Positions 23,644-34,196 of a stretch of DNA of 64,000 bases are shown in pieces. The notes beneath the pieces were generated by a model. The model saw only the letters and a list, made by a program, of their open reading frames with translations. It had not been told where the DNA came from and ran no database searches. The stretch spans positions 309,068,485-309,132,484 of the forward strand of contig NC_079147.1 in the NCBI RefSeq assembly GCF_945859685.1, given 5' to 3'. The position numbers were made by a program, and so were the translations under genes. The number at the start of each line of letters is the position of its first letter. Within the stretch, counting starts at the first letter, position 1. Source of the stretch: Eupeodes corollae. Lineage: Eukaryota; Arthropoda; Insecta; Diptera; Syrphidae.

Positions 23644-25155
23644 GGTGGGCCTTTTTTTTTAATCACCTACCTTATGAAAGGTAGACGGTGAATCGTGCTA
23701 CAAAAACAAGTCCTAATAACCTTTCAGTTCACAACTTTTTTTAATTGGAATGAGAAAACTCGCATTTGGATTTTGCGCCGATATCACGTCATTGGGTCAT
23801 ATGCAAAAAGATGAGTTCAAGCTCTTTACTCACTTTTCTAAGAACTTTCTTAGAGTGGTATGCAAAACAAAGTAGAGAGACCAAGATCGATATCAAGCTG
23901 TGAGTTCGAACTCAAAGTGTTGAGATCGATTTCTCGACGAAAGCTCTATGTGAAAAAGTCCTAGTTTTGATATGCAAAAAGATTAGCAAACGCTCGATTG
24001 CATCATGAGATCGATCGCATACATTTTTGAGGATGGGTTTTCTCTTACTTAGTTGATAAACAGCTATCAATAGAAGAGTTTTTGAATACAAATCCTGTTT
24101 ATAAAAATAGAAGATGTCCAATTGGTGAAGGTTTTTGAAAATTGTTTAGATTTACTGAAACACGTGTGCAATTATTGACAGATGAGTTTTTGGGCCCAAC
24201 CCTGGAAACACGCGGCAGTGCTTTGACTCATCATGTTAAAGTGAGGATTTTACTGCATTATGTAGGAGATCTTGGATTTTGAAGCGGTGTTATTGAATAC
24301 ATTAGTGTCAGTCAAAAAACGATATTTAGGGTTTTACAGCAAGTCACAACAAAAATTGCAAGCCGTGCAACTGATTGGATCATATTCCCACACACTTCTG
24401 AAGAAACAGAAGAAACCCAAAGGTTATGGAGCAGTAAGTATGAGTTTCCTTACGCCATTTGAGCTCTGGATTGTACACATGTGATTGTAAGGAAACCACT
24501 CTATCACCACAAAGAGTAAAAGTTTGCTGGCCAGGATCAGTGCACGACTCCCGTATTTTGAAAAATAGATTCTTATTTAATCATATGCATAATAATTCTT
24601 CAGCAATATAACGCCTTGGTTAATGACACCATTTTAAACCATGATGATTTCCTTTTTATGCCTGATGAAGCCCACTTCGACTTATATGGCAATGATTTAC
24701 ATGCAAAACTGCAGAATATGATGTGCGTCGAACCCAAAAATCCTTTATGAAGCAGACCTTCACACAGATCGGGTCACAGTGCGGTGCCTTGTCGGCAGAT
24801 GCTCTTTGAAGAAAACGAAGAACCGCTAAAGGAATTTATTCACTCTGAAAACCGCCGGAAAAGACTTCATTTCAATTCAGTCAGTCAAAAGGATTAAGCA
24901 AGTTCCCACATCAAGTCAACAGACCAGTTATGGCAAAATTGGAACGAAATTTTGAACGTCCTAAAGGAATTAATTCAAACAATAATTCAAGAAATCTTGA
25001 GATCAACCCACCAGTTGGTCATCGAAAACGTTCTAATAAGGAATCTTTAGAACTGTATGAATTAAAACAAAATAAACGTTCTCTATAAAAAATTATTCGA
25101 GCTTCGTAAAGTAGCTATGTTCATCAGCCACCCTCTGAGTTATAAATAAAGGCCC
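23644..25155 (+). mobile_element. PIF/Harbinger element, decayed
   Basis: The ends are GGTGGGCCTTTTTTTTT on the left and, as reverse complement on the right, GGGCCTTTATTTATA, flanked on both sides by TTA (23641-23643 and 25156-25158), the TWA-type target of this superfamily. Inside, plus-strand text at about 24140-24545 gives a transposase: TDEFLGPTLETRGSALTHHV, VRILLHYVGD, then EFPYAI and ALDCTHVIVRKP (first catalytic Asp) and CWPGSVHDSRIL (second). The third catalytic region is missing; a mariner-type fragment lies where it would be expected. A stem with arms TACCTT/AAGGTA and TCACC/GGTGA lies at 23662-23690. There are frameshifts and stops throughout. Confidence 0.7.
24600..24830 (+). pseudogene. 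mariner-type transposase fragment inside the Harbinger element
   Basis: The plus strand reads ALVNDTILNHDDFLFMPDEA then HFDLYG, and in the next frame NCRI, CASNPKILYEADLHTDRVTV. This is the block around the first catalytic Asp of Tc1/mariner transposases (SDEAHF...NKQNCRIW...V.VWC), colinear with the rosa-like copy at 17.3 kb. Only about 70 codons remain and one frameshift is needed. Confidence 0.55.
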
Positions 25156-25158
25156 TTA

Positions 25159-26899
25159 AACTACAGCTTTTGTTCTTATTTTATAGTTAGTACCATTGAG
25201 ACCGGTGAGCAAAATTAAAAATAATTCTTTTAAATCTATAATTGTCTTACATGTTGTATTTATATTTCAAAAACATCCAAACCATGCATAAAAGCTCTTT
25301 GTGGATAATCTCTAAAAAAAAGTTATTTAAAGGGATAAAACCTATAGCATCATGAAAATACTGTTTTGGCTTAAAGCTTATAAAGTTCATCCCAGTTTAT
25401 CTAATTATGATCAGAATTTTGACATCTCGTGGAAAAACTGTTGTTCTAATTTTGTTTACATTTTCCTGATACTCAATATTCCCTCTATCGTTCGTCTCCA
25501 CCACCCCTTACGACGACGGTATATGGTTTAGCAATTACGCTATTTTCAGCAGCATACGATGCATGTAACATGTGTATTACTTACACTAACATCATTATTT
25601 TCTTAGCACTAATCGTAGTCGGTGCATCTAGGCTTCGTGGCTCCTGCTCCTGATGGTGTATAGCAGCTTCTCGCTCGCTGACTATGTGTTCAAAATCCAC
25701 CATTCATTATAAATAACACGAACCCATCATTACTTCCTGAACTTAATTATAATTAATAATCATAAAGACAAAACACCATAAACATGAACTAAACTAGCAT
25801 CTACTACGGTCCGTATACCTATACCTACTCTGCTCCGTGTAAACTCATAAACATCGTCCTTTCCAGCTTCGCCGAGTCTATACTAAAGCTATATATCTTA
25901 CCTATAACGTTCTGTATATGGCATATCCCCCGCCACATAAGAGCCTTGTAGGTCTGTTCTATTTTTTCTTCATTTTGCAAGCTCCATGATATAAAGTGTG
26001 TTGTTGTCAGTAAAAGTGCTATAGAACGGAGAGTGTTTGAGGCAAAATCGATTCGCTGTATATCGTACCTAGTTATAGATAGAGGAGCTAGAAAAGTGCT
26101 TGTTCACCGTTCATCGTCGCTGCACCGTCACTCAATCGTCCTTTTGTCCTAACGAACTTGTAACTCGTCAGTCGTCACAGACTGAACACTGTGCGAGTTT
26201 AGTATACCAACATATACCGATTAAACCCCGACCACCAACCGCCGACTTTCCTCTCTTTAAGCTTCTCGTCTTCAAAGCCCGAACGAAGCAATGGAAAAAT
26301 ATCGGGTTTCCTGTTGTCGTGCACTGGAAAATTGCATAAATATCAAATTGCCATCATTACGTAAAATGCCAGGCCTAAAGGAAGCACACCATCATGTAAA
26401 GCATAAGAACTAACATCCTACCGATTGAGCAGTAGGTCCTTATTTTTTTTTGTTATTGCTGTTGTTTTTGTTGTTGATGTAATATTTGTTATCCTTTTTG
26501 CCTATAGTCGTTTCTGTATGTCTATGTCCTATGTCCTAGCCAATGCACTTCTTTTTTAAATGTAAACAGAAATGGAAAGAGAAATGTACGAGCAAACTGA
26601 AAAAATCAGTCAATCCTTTATTGTGCCTTGGATATTAGTTAGACGAAACTTGAGAATTAATTGCTACACTTGAAGCTATTGTAAATTGGCAAGCGTGTAG
26701 GCAATTGTTATTGGTTTTATAGCAGTGGAAATGGCTTTTGGAAAAGTAATAACTAATTGTTTAGTTTAGGAATTGGGAATGCTATGTTTTGTAGGCAGCG
26801 AACCTAAGCAATTTTTGTACACAACTGAAGATTATTCAATAAATGGAAGGACTTACCAGAGGTCCGGCTAGCAAGAAGTAAGTTAAACATTAAATAAGG
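25159..26899. other. gene-free, G+C-richer stretch
   Basis: No supported gene. The sequence from about 25480 to 26450 looks unique and G+C-richer, with many CGTCG/CACC words. Around 26030-26200 it resembles an insect 5' untranslated region, but no coding exon follows. T-rich text follows to about 26500. Confidence 0.4.
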
Positions 26900-27250
26900 A
26901 TCGTAATAATATCATCGTCAATATCGTGGAGATCAAAATAAAGAGCCATTTTTGTATGCGAAGGCTTCGTAAGTATTGCGTTGAAAAGCCTTGGTGCTAT
27001 CGGAGTAAAGAAGTTTTTTAAACTGATAAGTTTTGTGTGCACTGGATTGATGGCAAGGTTCCTATCGTTACTACGTAAAGTGTAAGCTGGCTTATTGTGG
27101 CTTAAAAGATATCAACTTCTCACATAAAATTTCTCTTAGAATTTATAGAAATAAAGATGTTTGAAAGGAAGCATACCAGCGCTTAACTGGTAACAATACA
27201 GAAACCGTTTGAAGAAAAATTATAAGACAAGGCTTTTACTACGTCGTGAA
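26900..27250 (-). pseudogene. possible LINE C-terminal remnant
   Basis: The minus strand carries text such as NPVHTKLISLKNFFTPIAPR followed by LFNAIL, and in an adjacent frame LYSDSTKAFQRN. This resembles the C-terminal end of several LINE polyproteins, where an L-W/F-N-x-L-P motif occurs. It is heavily decayed with no tail found, so this is a weak call. Confidence 0.3.
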
Positions 27251-27370
27251 TTTTTTTTTGCAGTCATAACTATGCTGAGTAAGAATAGTGAGATTCAATT
27301 CTACATCAGAGGACTTAGAACATATTATTCTTGTTTTCTCACTAATAACGATTTTATGAATACTGAATAA

Positions 27371-28366
27371 ATAAATAAATCAGGTGGCGCAATAGTCCGT
27401 TGAGACTTTAATATTAAACTGTCGAACAACTGCTGAACAACAACTGAAGTGAAAGGAATTGGCTGAGAAGACAAGATGTCCTCTTAATCTAGAACCGTTT
27501 AACTTTCATCAAATGAAATCAGAGTTAGACAATATTCTGGTTCTGGATGAAAGTATGCACAAATCATTTATCGAAGAAGCACAATCTTCAATATACAGAG
27601 TATATTATCCCAAACTCGAGCACGATCTCAGCAAGATAAGTTATTTCGTAAATAACGAGAGTGTTAATAAAATAGCTACCATTTTTAAAACACGAGGAGA
27701 GGTACTGCCGTTAAATTGTATACCCCACCGCCGAGATCTCCCAATCCAATGTATTATGTGTAATCTGAATACTCGTGAAGATATAATGCATTTTGTGGGA
27801 ATATGTCCAATACTTATAGAAATACGAAAACTATACCTATGAAAAGCTATTTTCACAACGGAAGAAGTTATTTATCTTTTGAATGGAAATTATTGGTCGG
27901 CTCTTTTCAAATTTGTAAAATCCGCATTACGAGTACGATATCGAAACCAAATTTTAAGAGAAGCATTTTAATTATTATTATCATTATTTGTATTATAGTT
28001 AACTTGAGTAACTATTTTGTTAAATTACAATTATATTGTCAACCTGACAGACTTTTGCCATGTCATAAAAGATTTGTAAACCTTATGTAAATTTTTATAA
28101 ATTATTGTATCTAATAAAATCTTATTCTAATCCAATCTAAATCTAAATCTAATCCGTTGAGAACTAGGGCCTAGTGACTTACAACTCTCAACCATTTCTG
28201 TGTGCGAGTAATGGGATGGAACCTACAGTTGAAGCCGAATTCGAACGGCTAATTTGAGAAAGCACTTTCCAAAACAGGAATTGCTCTTAGAGAATTGAAT
28301 AAAAACTTTAGATGGCACAGGAAGGGACTGAAGTCTAACGCACTAACCCCAACACGCCACGGGTAC
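27371..28366 (-). mobile_element. tRNA-derived SINE, copy S5, split by LINE C
   Basis: The tail part is 27371-27405 (AATAAATAAAT, then CAGGTGGCGCAATAGTCCG); the rest is 28153-28366, ending in CACGCCACGGGTAC. The words TCCGTTGAGA occur at both inner edges (27396-27405 and 28153-28162), which is the duplication made when LINE C copy 1 inserted. Outer flanks share AATACTG (before the tail and after 28366), a possible TSD of the SINE itself. Confidence 0.85.
27406..28152 (+). pseudogene. LINE family C copy 1, 5'-truncated
   Basis: This 747-bp piece is the 3' end of a LINE. A frame from 27459 to 27842 encodes 127 residues ending in a zinc-knuckle-like block CIMCNLNTREDIMHFVGICP, the C-terminal motif also seen in LINE C copy 2 (56.4-56.6 kb). 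The 3' untranslated part ends in CTAAATCTAAATCTAA repeats. It is bounded by the 10-bp duplication TCCGTTGAGA inside SINE S5, so both ends are known. RT and endonuclease are absent through 5' truncation, the normal outcome of incomplete reverse transcription. The product would be inactive. Confidence 0.8.
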
Positions 28367-28439
28367 TAATACTGCACCAATTTCTAAATAATTCTATGAC
28401 TGAAAACATATCAAATAAAGTAAGACTATAACAAAACAT

Positions 28440-28610
28440 AATATGCTTTATTAATACCAAATATACTGTTAATATAAATAATATGGGACCTAAGACGGAA
28501 CTCTGTGGGACTCTTATGTTAATATTTATTACTTCACTGAATTGATCATCTATTTTAACCATACATATGTTTTCTGTGTTGTAGGTATGAACAAAACTAA
28601 TTAACATTAA
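28440..28610 (-). pseudogene. LINE RT fragment
   Basis: The minus-strand frame reads VKIDDQFSEVININIRVPQS followed by SVLGPILFIL. This is the RT motif B region (normally G-V-P-Q-G-S-x-L-G-P-x-L-F) with Gly changed to Ser/Arg. About 55 codons remain. No flanking RT motifs are readable, so the family is unknown. Confidence 0.55.
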
Positions 28611-28969
28611 GCCTATGAATCAAGTTTTCAAAAAGTACCTTTTTTTGTGAATTAAAGTTTACTTATATATAATGCGAATTTCCGCAACCTAAATTTTAGT
28701 TCTTTAAAAGTATAAAGAGTATGAACCTTAGTAGTTTCTCAATAAAAAGGTTTTATTTTGAGTATCCCGCTTTTTTTTATTGCTTCTCAAAAACATGTTG
28801 TATGTAATTAGTAATTTGATGGACCTCTTGTATCGGCTTGAGTGCAATAAGTTTTCATGAGCCTTTTTCTTTGAGCTTAACAAAATTACTTTGCCTGTAG
28901 CTCGGCATAGATCGTTTTTAAGGTACACTGAAGTCTTGGACCGATGCCAACGACTGTACAACACCAAAA

Positions 28970-28999
28970 AACGATCTTCCACTGGGGTGGAAGATCGTT
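28970..28999. repeat. perfect 13-bp inverted repeat with 4-nt loop
   Basis: The arms AACGATCTTCCAC (28970-28982) and GTGGAAGATCGTT (28987-28999) are exact reverse complements, separated by TGGG. No coding context explains it. It could be the centre of a decayed foldback element. Confidence 0.8.
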
Positions 29000-30810
29000 G
29001 CGATGTTGCCGCGATGTTTTGATTTATGCTCAGAAAGAGAAACGGTGTGAAGTGCTTGGCTCCATACAGCCTTCCATGAATTCCGTTCCTATAATATCAT
29101 CTGTTATTGAAATTAAGGCTGCATATGTGTTTTAGCCATTTACCTCCCTATGTTAACAGAGTTTCCAGCAAAACCAATCGTGTTTTTTTGTTTCGATTTC
29201 GTAGCATTTTGTTTAACCTCCACGTATTGATGATTATTATGCCCTAGCCCTAAAATCCTGTGCAAGTTCCTTTTCTTTATAACTATTTGTCTATTCATGA
29301 TGTGCTTGTGCAGCTTAACAGATTGTTTCCTCTCCATTGCCTTCAAAGTTAAATGACTTTTCGTCGCCACATCAAAAATTTCAATGACATTTCCCAGGAA
29401 ATTTAATTCAACTCTGTGACTCTTCTCTATGTTCAGATATAGAAGTATGTAGTTCCTTGCTTCCATTCTGTATTTAAGGAAGCAAATAGCATACAGCAAG
29501 GAACGGCAATAGTTAACATCCCCAGAACCAGCACCAGCAACCAGCAGCATTTACCAAATGACAATAATAATGTTGAAAGTACATTTCAGTTCGTCGCGTC
29601 GGTCGCCTCGCACTCGCCTTGCCAATCGACGAATCGCCTTGTTTTCCGTCGTCGTCGTCGTCTTCCTACTCATCGAGCTCCGCTACTGCAGCTTTATCTC
29701 AGGCTGGGCTATATGTGGCGCATGAACTCAACGTGTTTTCGTGTACAGAGCATCTGATCGCATGCATATCGTATCAGCTGCTGGAGCTATTAAAGTCCTT
29801 CTATTATGTTGCTGTCCTTGTGCAAAATCCCTCTTGCACAAAGTGACAAAAGCTCTTATCCTGATTGCAAATCCTAAATGGATGGTCTTAGTGGTGGTGT
29901 GGCATAATGGGGTTTATGCAGTACCTACATATATGGTATGTGTGCTACCTGCCAGCGCCGCTACCGCGCCGTCTGCTTTTGGTGATGACGGAGCATGGAG
30001 GTGCCCCCATAAGATGTTTGTGAAAAAATCCTTGGAGCTGTTTTGTTTCAGGTCGTCATTGTCGAACGAGCACATCTCGCAGCACCTCACAATTTGTTGC
30101 CCCCATGCCCATGCTCAGCCCAGCCCATCATGCCATATCCTATCCACCCTCAACCTCAACGGAGAAGAAAAGGGCAGAGAACTGAGTCGCTTACGGTTTG
30201 TGCGAGTATTCCACCATTATCTACGCCAGAGTATTATCTTGTTGTTATTTTCTACATCTGTAAGCTTAAACAACACAACGGGGACCAAAACGCCCAACCC
30301 CCCCAAAGGAGTAATGCACATCATGAAGAGGGTAATGTAAGAAGTTGAGGTGGTCCTATGGTATTCTGCGAGGAACCTCATTACGTAAATGTTGCTTCAG
30401 ATTGGGCCAAAGCATCACAAATCCCATTCAATTCTCTCCATGCCATTATACGAACACCCTGTATACTTAATGTTCATAGCTACATATGTTAAGCTTCCTC
30501 GTTTGGTATTGTCGTCGCAGTTTGACAGAGATAGAGGCAAAGGCTATGTATAACTTTGCGTTTAACGGCTTAAGAGTTGGTACATGGTCATGGAGGAGGA
30601 AGTTCGAATATGTAGAAGGAGTAAGGAAGTGGTGGTGGGATAATCATCTTCAATGGTCGATTGGTCTCCAAAGGCAAACATACACAAAGTGTTTGGTGAT
30701 TTGCGGATCGAAGGTCTGTCCAGGTTATCCCCAACTTATTTCCAAGGTGGCTTTTACCATAGGTACACACTTGCAGAAAACTACGAGTATCTTCCTCATC
30801 CTTTTCAATA
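29000..30810. other. gene-free stretch with long chance frames
   Basis: No gene could be supported. A 136-codon minus-strand frame (29550-29140) and a 199-codon plus-strand frame (29741-30340) exist, but neither shows a domain, and the latter is rich in Cys, Leu, His and Pro in an unstructured way. At 29585-29660 the text (TTCAGTTCGTCGCGTCGGTC, then repeated GTCGTCGTC) resembles an insect initiator and 5' UTR. The sequence is G+C-richer and looks unique. Confidence 0.4.
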
Positions 30811-32390
30811 TAAAGGGTGTTTTTTAAAGGCATAAGACTTTGATATTAAATAAAAAACAGATAATTTTCGACATGAAATTTGCTTCATTGGAAAAACTAT
30901 CTTCTTTACTTACTTACTTAAGGTGGCGCTACAGTCCTGTGTGGGCCTCACCCAACAAACTTCTCCATCTAACTCGGTCCCTAGCTAGACTTGTATATAG
31001 TTTCGCGCTCCAAGTTGGGTGAGGTCACTTTTCACTTGTGCGCGCCACCTGATCCGCGGTCTTCCTCTGCTGTGCCGTCCTGTGGGTGTGGATTCGAAGA
31101 CTTTCCGGGCCGGAGCATTGGTTTCCATGCGCTCTACGTGACCCAGCCATCTTAGTCGATGGACTTTTACCCTTCTGGCTAAGTCTACGTCACTGTACAG
31201 CCCAAACAGTTCGTCGTTCCATCTTCTCCTCTATTCCCCTTGCATGCATACGAGACCATAGATCACACTAGGAACTTTTGTCTCGAAACGACTCAAGTTG
31301 CTTTCATCCACTTTTGTCATTGTCAATGCTTCTGCCCCGTATAGTAGGACGGGGATAATAAGGGTCTTATATAGCGACATTTTGGTCGCACTTTACTAGT
31401 CAATTGCTTTCTTAGCCCAAAGAAACAGCGGTTAGCAAGAGTTATTCTTCGTTTGATCTCAGCGCTGACGTTGGTGTTGTTTTCTGCGTTCATAGCCTAG
31501 GTAGACGAAGTCCTTAACTACCTCAATGTAACGTCTGTCAATGGTGATGGTTTGACCGGGACGTCCTTTCTTGACGACAGCATGTACTTTGTTTTGCCCT
31601 ATTTAACCGTTTAACCCATTATTTGCCGCCTCTGCCTCAATACTCACAAAAGCCCCATTGACATCACGCTGAGTTCTTCCGATTATCATCAGCATATGCT
31701 AGTAATTGGACAGACTTTTGAAAAATAGTGCCTCTAGTATTGACGTGGGAGCTCTGCACTATTCTTTCAAGTACGATGTTACGAAAATCTCTCTAGTACT
31801 TTTGTTGACATCGTAAGGTTCTGTTTAAGTTTTTTCTAACCTTTATGGAGCAGCGTGAATTCTCCATGATCATCCTGCACAAACGGATTAGTTTGGCAGC
31901 TACAGCTTGATTTTTTCCAAGACTTGTGGTCACAAATCGGTAGTTACACTAGGGATGTTGTCCATCAGGGGTAAATCTTTTCGAGCTTATCGGCGTCGAC
32001 TATCAGCTTCACATATCCCTACAAAAGACAGTCGAGTGGCTCTAAATCGCACGATATCTTAGAACAATTCAAGATCCGTAACGTTAAACTGTGCGATTAC
32101 CAAACCTTTTCTTCAATAAATCAATATTGATAGGAGCTTTGTCACATGTTACACTGCGCCTCCGTCATTTTGAAACCAAAGCCCATGGTTTCTCCAACTT
32201 ATGATCGGAAAAGTCAGTTATCATCAAATACGTCAGTTTTGTTTATTGACGTTTACATTATCAACAGAAATTGAGCTTCATTTCTAATCAAGCTTCAATC
32301 TATTCATGTTAAACAAAAATATATCATTTGTAAATGACATTCAATTTTGTAAACTTAAAGTTCCATACTTCTAAATAAAAAACACCCTTT
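30811..32390 (-). pseudogene. mariner remnant C, split by a LINE
   Basis: The ends are ATAAAGGGTGTTTTTTAAAG at 30811 and, reverse-complemented, AAAGGGTGTTTTTTATTTAG at about 32390; they are near-identical inverted repeats. Inside, minus-strand text at about 32190-31907 gives WFQNDGGAV, LLKKRFGNRTV, GYVKLIVDADKLEKIYP and LEKI, aligning with the second catalytic region and C-terminal part of the rosa-like transposase. The N-terminal catalytic block is deleted, and the LINE at 30906-31907 cuts the C-terminal part. No clear TA duplication survives on the right. Confidence 0.7.
30906..31907 (-). pseudogene. RTE-like LINE fragment, likely partner of the SINE family
   Basis: The minus strand carries, from right to left, RT text (KLIRLCRMIMENSRCSIKV, then VLERIVQSS and VNTRGTIF), a decayed YADD region with GRTQRDVNGAFVSIEAEA, NRCFFGLRKQL, a post-RT block matching R-W-L-G-H-V-type text in a broken frame (GWVT), and GRPRSRW-like text near 31060. 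The 3' end is GGACTGTAGCGCCACCTTAAG followed by TAAG repeats, which on the plus strand read TTACTTACTTAC at 30908-30919. Short tandem tails are usual for RTE-type LINEs. The endonuclease is missing. The 3' end closely matches that of the SINE family. Confidence 0.75.
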
Positions 32391-33489
32391 TTGTCCAATA
32401 GGTAGGTTGTAAGGTAGGTACCGTAATGGATAGTCGACCCCAATGTGTTTGGCTTCTTATTCCGATCTACTAATGGGAAAGTATAAAAGTCACGATTTGG
32501 CCGATATGTCTAAATTTAAATGCACTTTAGGGGGAGTTTAGAGCTTGAATCTTTTGGGTTTGGTTCGGTTTGGTTTGTTGCTGCAGCAGTAAAACTAACG
32601 TCTAAACGAGTATTGTATACCCACCTTGCACTACCGAAAAAGCAGAAAGCAGTTTAACGGTTTATACTTGAGAGAAGCAAGAGATGATGATGGCAATCGG
32701 AAAATTGCATCGGGATTCTACAGAACAATTTTCTACATAGCCTTGCCATAGTCGGGTCTTCGTCGTCGTCGTGGTCATAATTTTTGTACAAAAGCCCTTC
32801 TCAAACAATGTTCAGTTTCTAAATTTTGCTATGGGTACCTAAGTTAACACTGGGCTGGTTGCTGCTGCTGAAAACGATAATAGTGTTCATTTCATTGGAT
32901 ATTGGAATATGTATAAAGAGATAGAGGGGGTTAGGAAAGTGGTTGGATTTTCTTGTGACTTTATTTCGGCCTGGAATTTGTGGGATTCTTAATCTTTATC
33001 GCTATCTGTTTTCTTGCAAAATGCATTGCCCAAATATGTGTGTTTTCAAGCTATGAATGAGATATTTAGAATAGTTTGTGGAAATGGCTTAAGGATAAAA
33101 TGTCCAGATGAAAATTTACGCATTTGAAGTAATGTTATAGAGATATTGTCTTAATCTTTCGTTTTTATGCCTAGACTATAGAAGAAGATATAAATTGCTG
33201 CAATAACGTTATATCCGAGTAAAATTGCTTTTTCATATTATATGAAACATAAAATTCATATTATGCAAGACAAAGACTGGAAACGAATCTTTCATCAGAT
33301 TATCATAGAACTTTACGGATCAATTTTAAGAGCTAAGCAAAAGTGAGGATAGAATAGTAAGTCCTAGGTGCTCTATGACTTACTCTGCCAGCGCTAAATA
33401 AATTTCCCAGCACATTGGTTAAGAAAACACCATTTTAAGTGCCATGGACTGATACCAAAGTAGTTTATCTTATTTTGTTTAATAAACAA
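32391..33489. other. gene-free stretch
   Basis: No gene seen. Mixed unique-looking sequence with a CGTCGTCGTCGTGG run near 32761 and A+T-rich text from 33000. No terminal repeats could be paired. Confidence 0.4.
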
Positions 33490-33900
33490 ATAGAGTGTTT
33501 TCCAATAAGTGGTTTCATTTTAATACTAAGAAAAAGGAGTGTTTATTTAAACGGATTTGGATATTTTTTAAAAAACAAAGGTATGCCACATTAACAATAG
33601 AAAAAGATATTAGTCCAGCATGGCTATGTTTGCAGCACGTGTTGTTTTCAGGAATCGTGCTTGTTGCTGTATATCCTCTATTATTTCTCGAATTCCATAT
33701 TTAATGTCTTGAATCGATTGTAGATCATTGGAATATCCCTTATTTTGTACATGACTTAAAGAATCAAAAAGTCTTAAGGGTCTTAAATCACTCTTGACTC
33801 TTTAAACCAATATACTTACGTCTTCAAGAAATGACATGGCCAGTTTAATTGTAATATTGCGATTGTTTGCTTGTTTGGGTGGCAAATAGTACCTACCGCC
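33490..33900 (-). pseudogene. mariner remnant D, C-terminal part
   Basis: Read on the minus strand, it gives AMSFLEDV, DLRPLRLF, GYSNDLQSIQDIKYGIREII and EDIQQQARFLKTTRAANIAM. This aligns with the region after the third catalytic Asp of mariner transposases (DLTPLDYFLWG..K..VY...P..I..L...I...I..I). The left edge near 33493 reads GAGTGTTTTCCAATAAG, which may be the terminal repeat. It is heavily decayed. Confidence 0.5.
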
Positions 33901-34186
33901 TTTTTAAAATTACACCTCATCCAGTCAAGATCTTACATTTCCTATCATAAAAAAGTTACACTTGAGGATGAAGAAACTTTTCAATAATCATTTTAAGGTT
34001 TTTTTATTTCAGATTATTCATGTATATATGGTGCAATTTGTCGTATTTTGATATTTTTCGATATTTAACGTCCGTATTTTGGAATGAACTTGTTTTTCAT
34101 ATTTTGAGAACTATCAAAGATATCCACCTTAAATAAGTTTTATTTACAGAATATAACATCACAACACGAAGAGAAATTTGAATCTT
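33901..34186. other. short unassigned stretch
   Basis: A+T-rich sequence with nothing recognisable, ending at the target-site duplication of the LINE that follows. Confidence 0.4.
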
Positions 34187-34196
34187 TCTTAAGGAC

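Noticed and set aside
29140..29550. 136-codon minus-strand open frame
   Set aside because: No recognisable motif, promoter or splice context; kept only as a note in the gene-free stretch.
29741..30340. 199-codon plus-strand open frame
   Set aside because: Composition is irregular (Cys/Leu/His/Pro clusters), there is no domain, and a competing frame overlaps it; it looks like chance in G+C-richer DNA.
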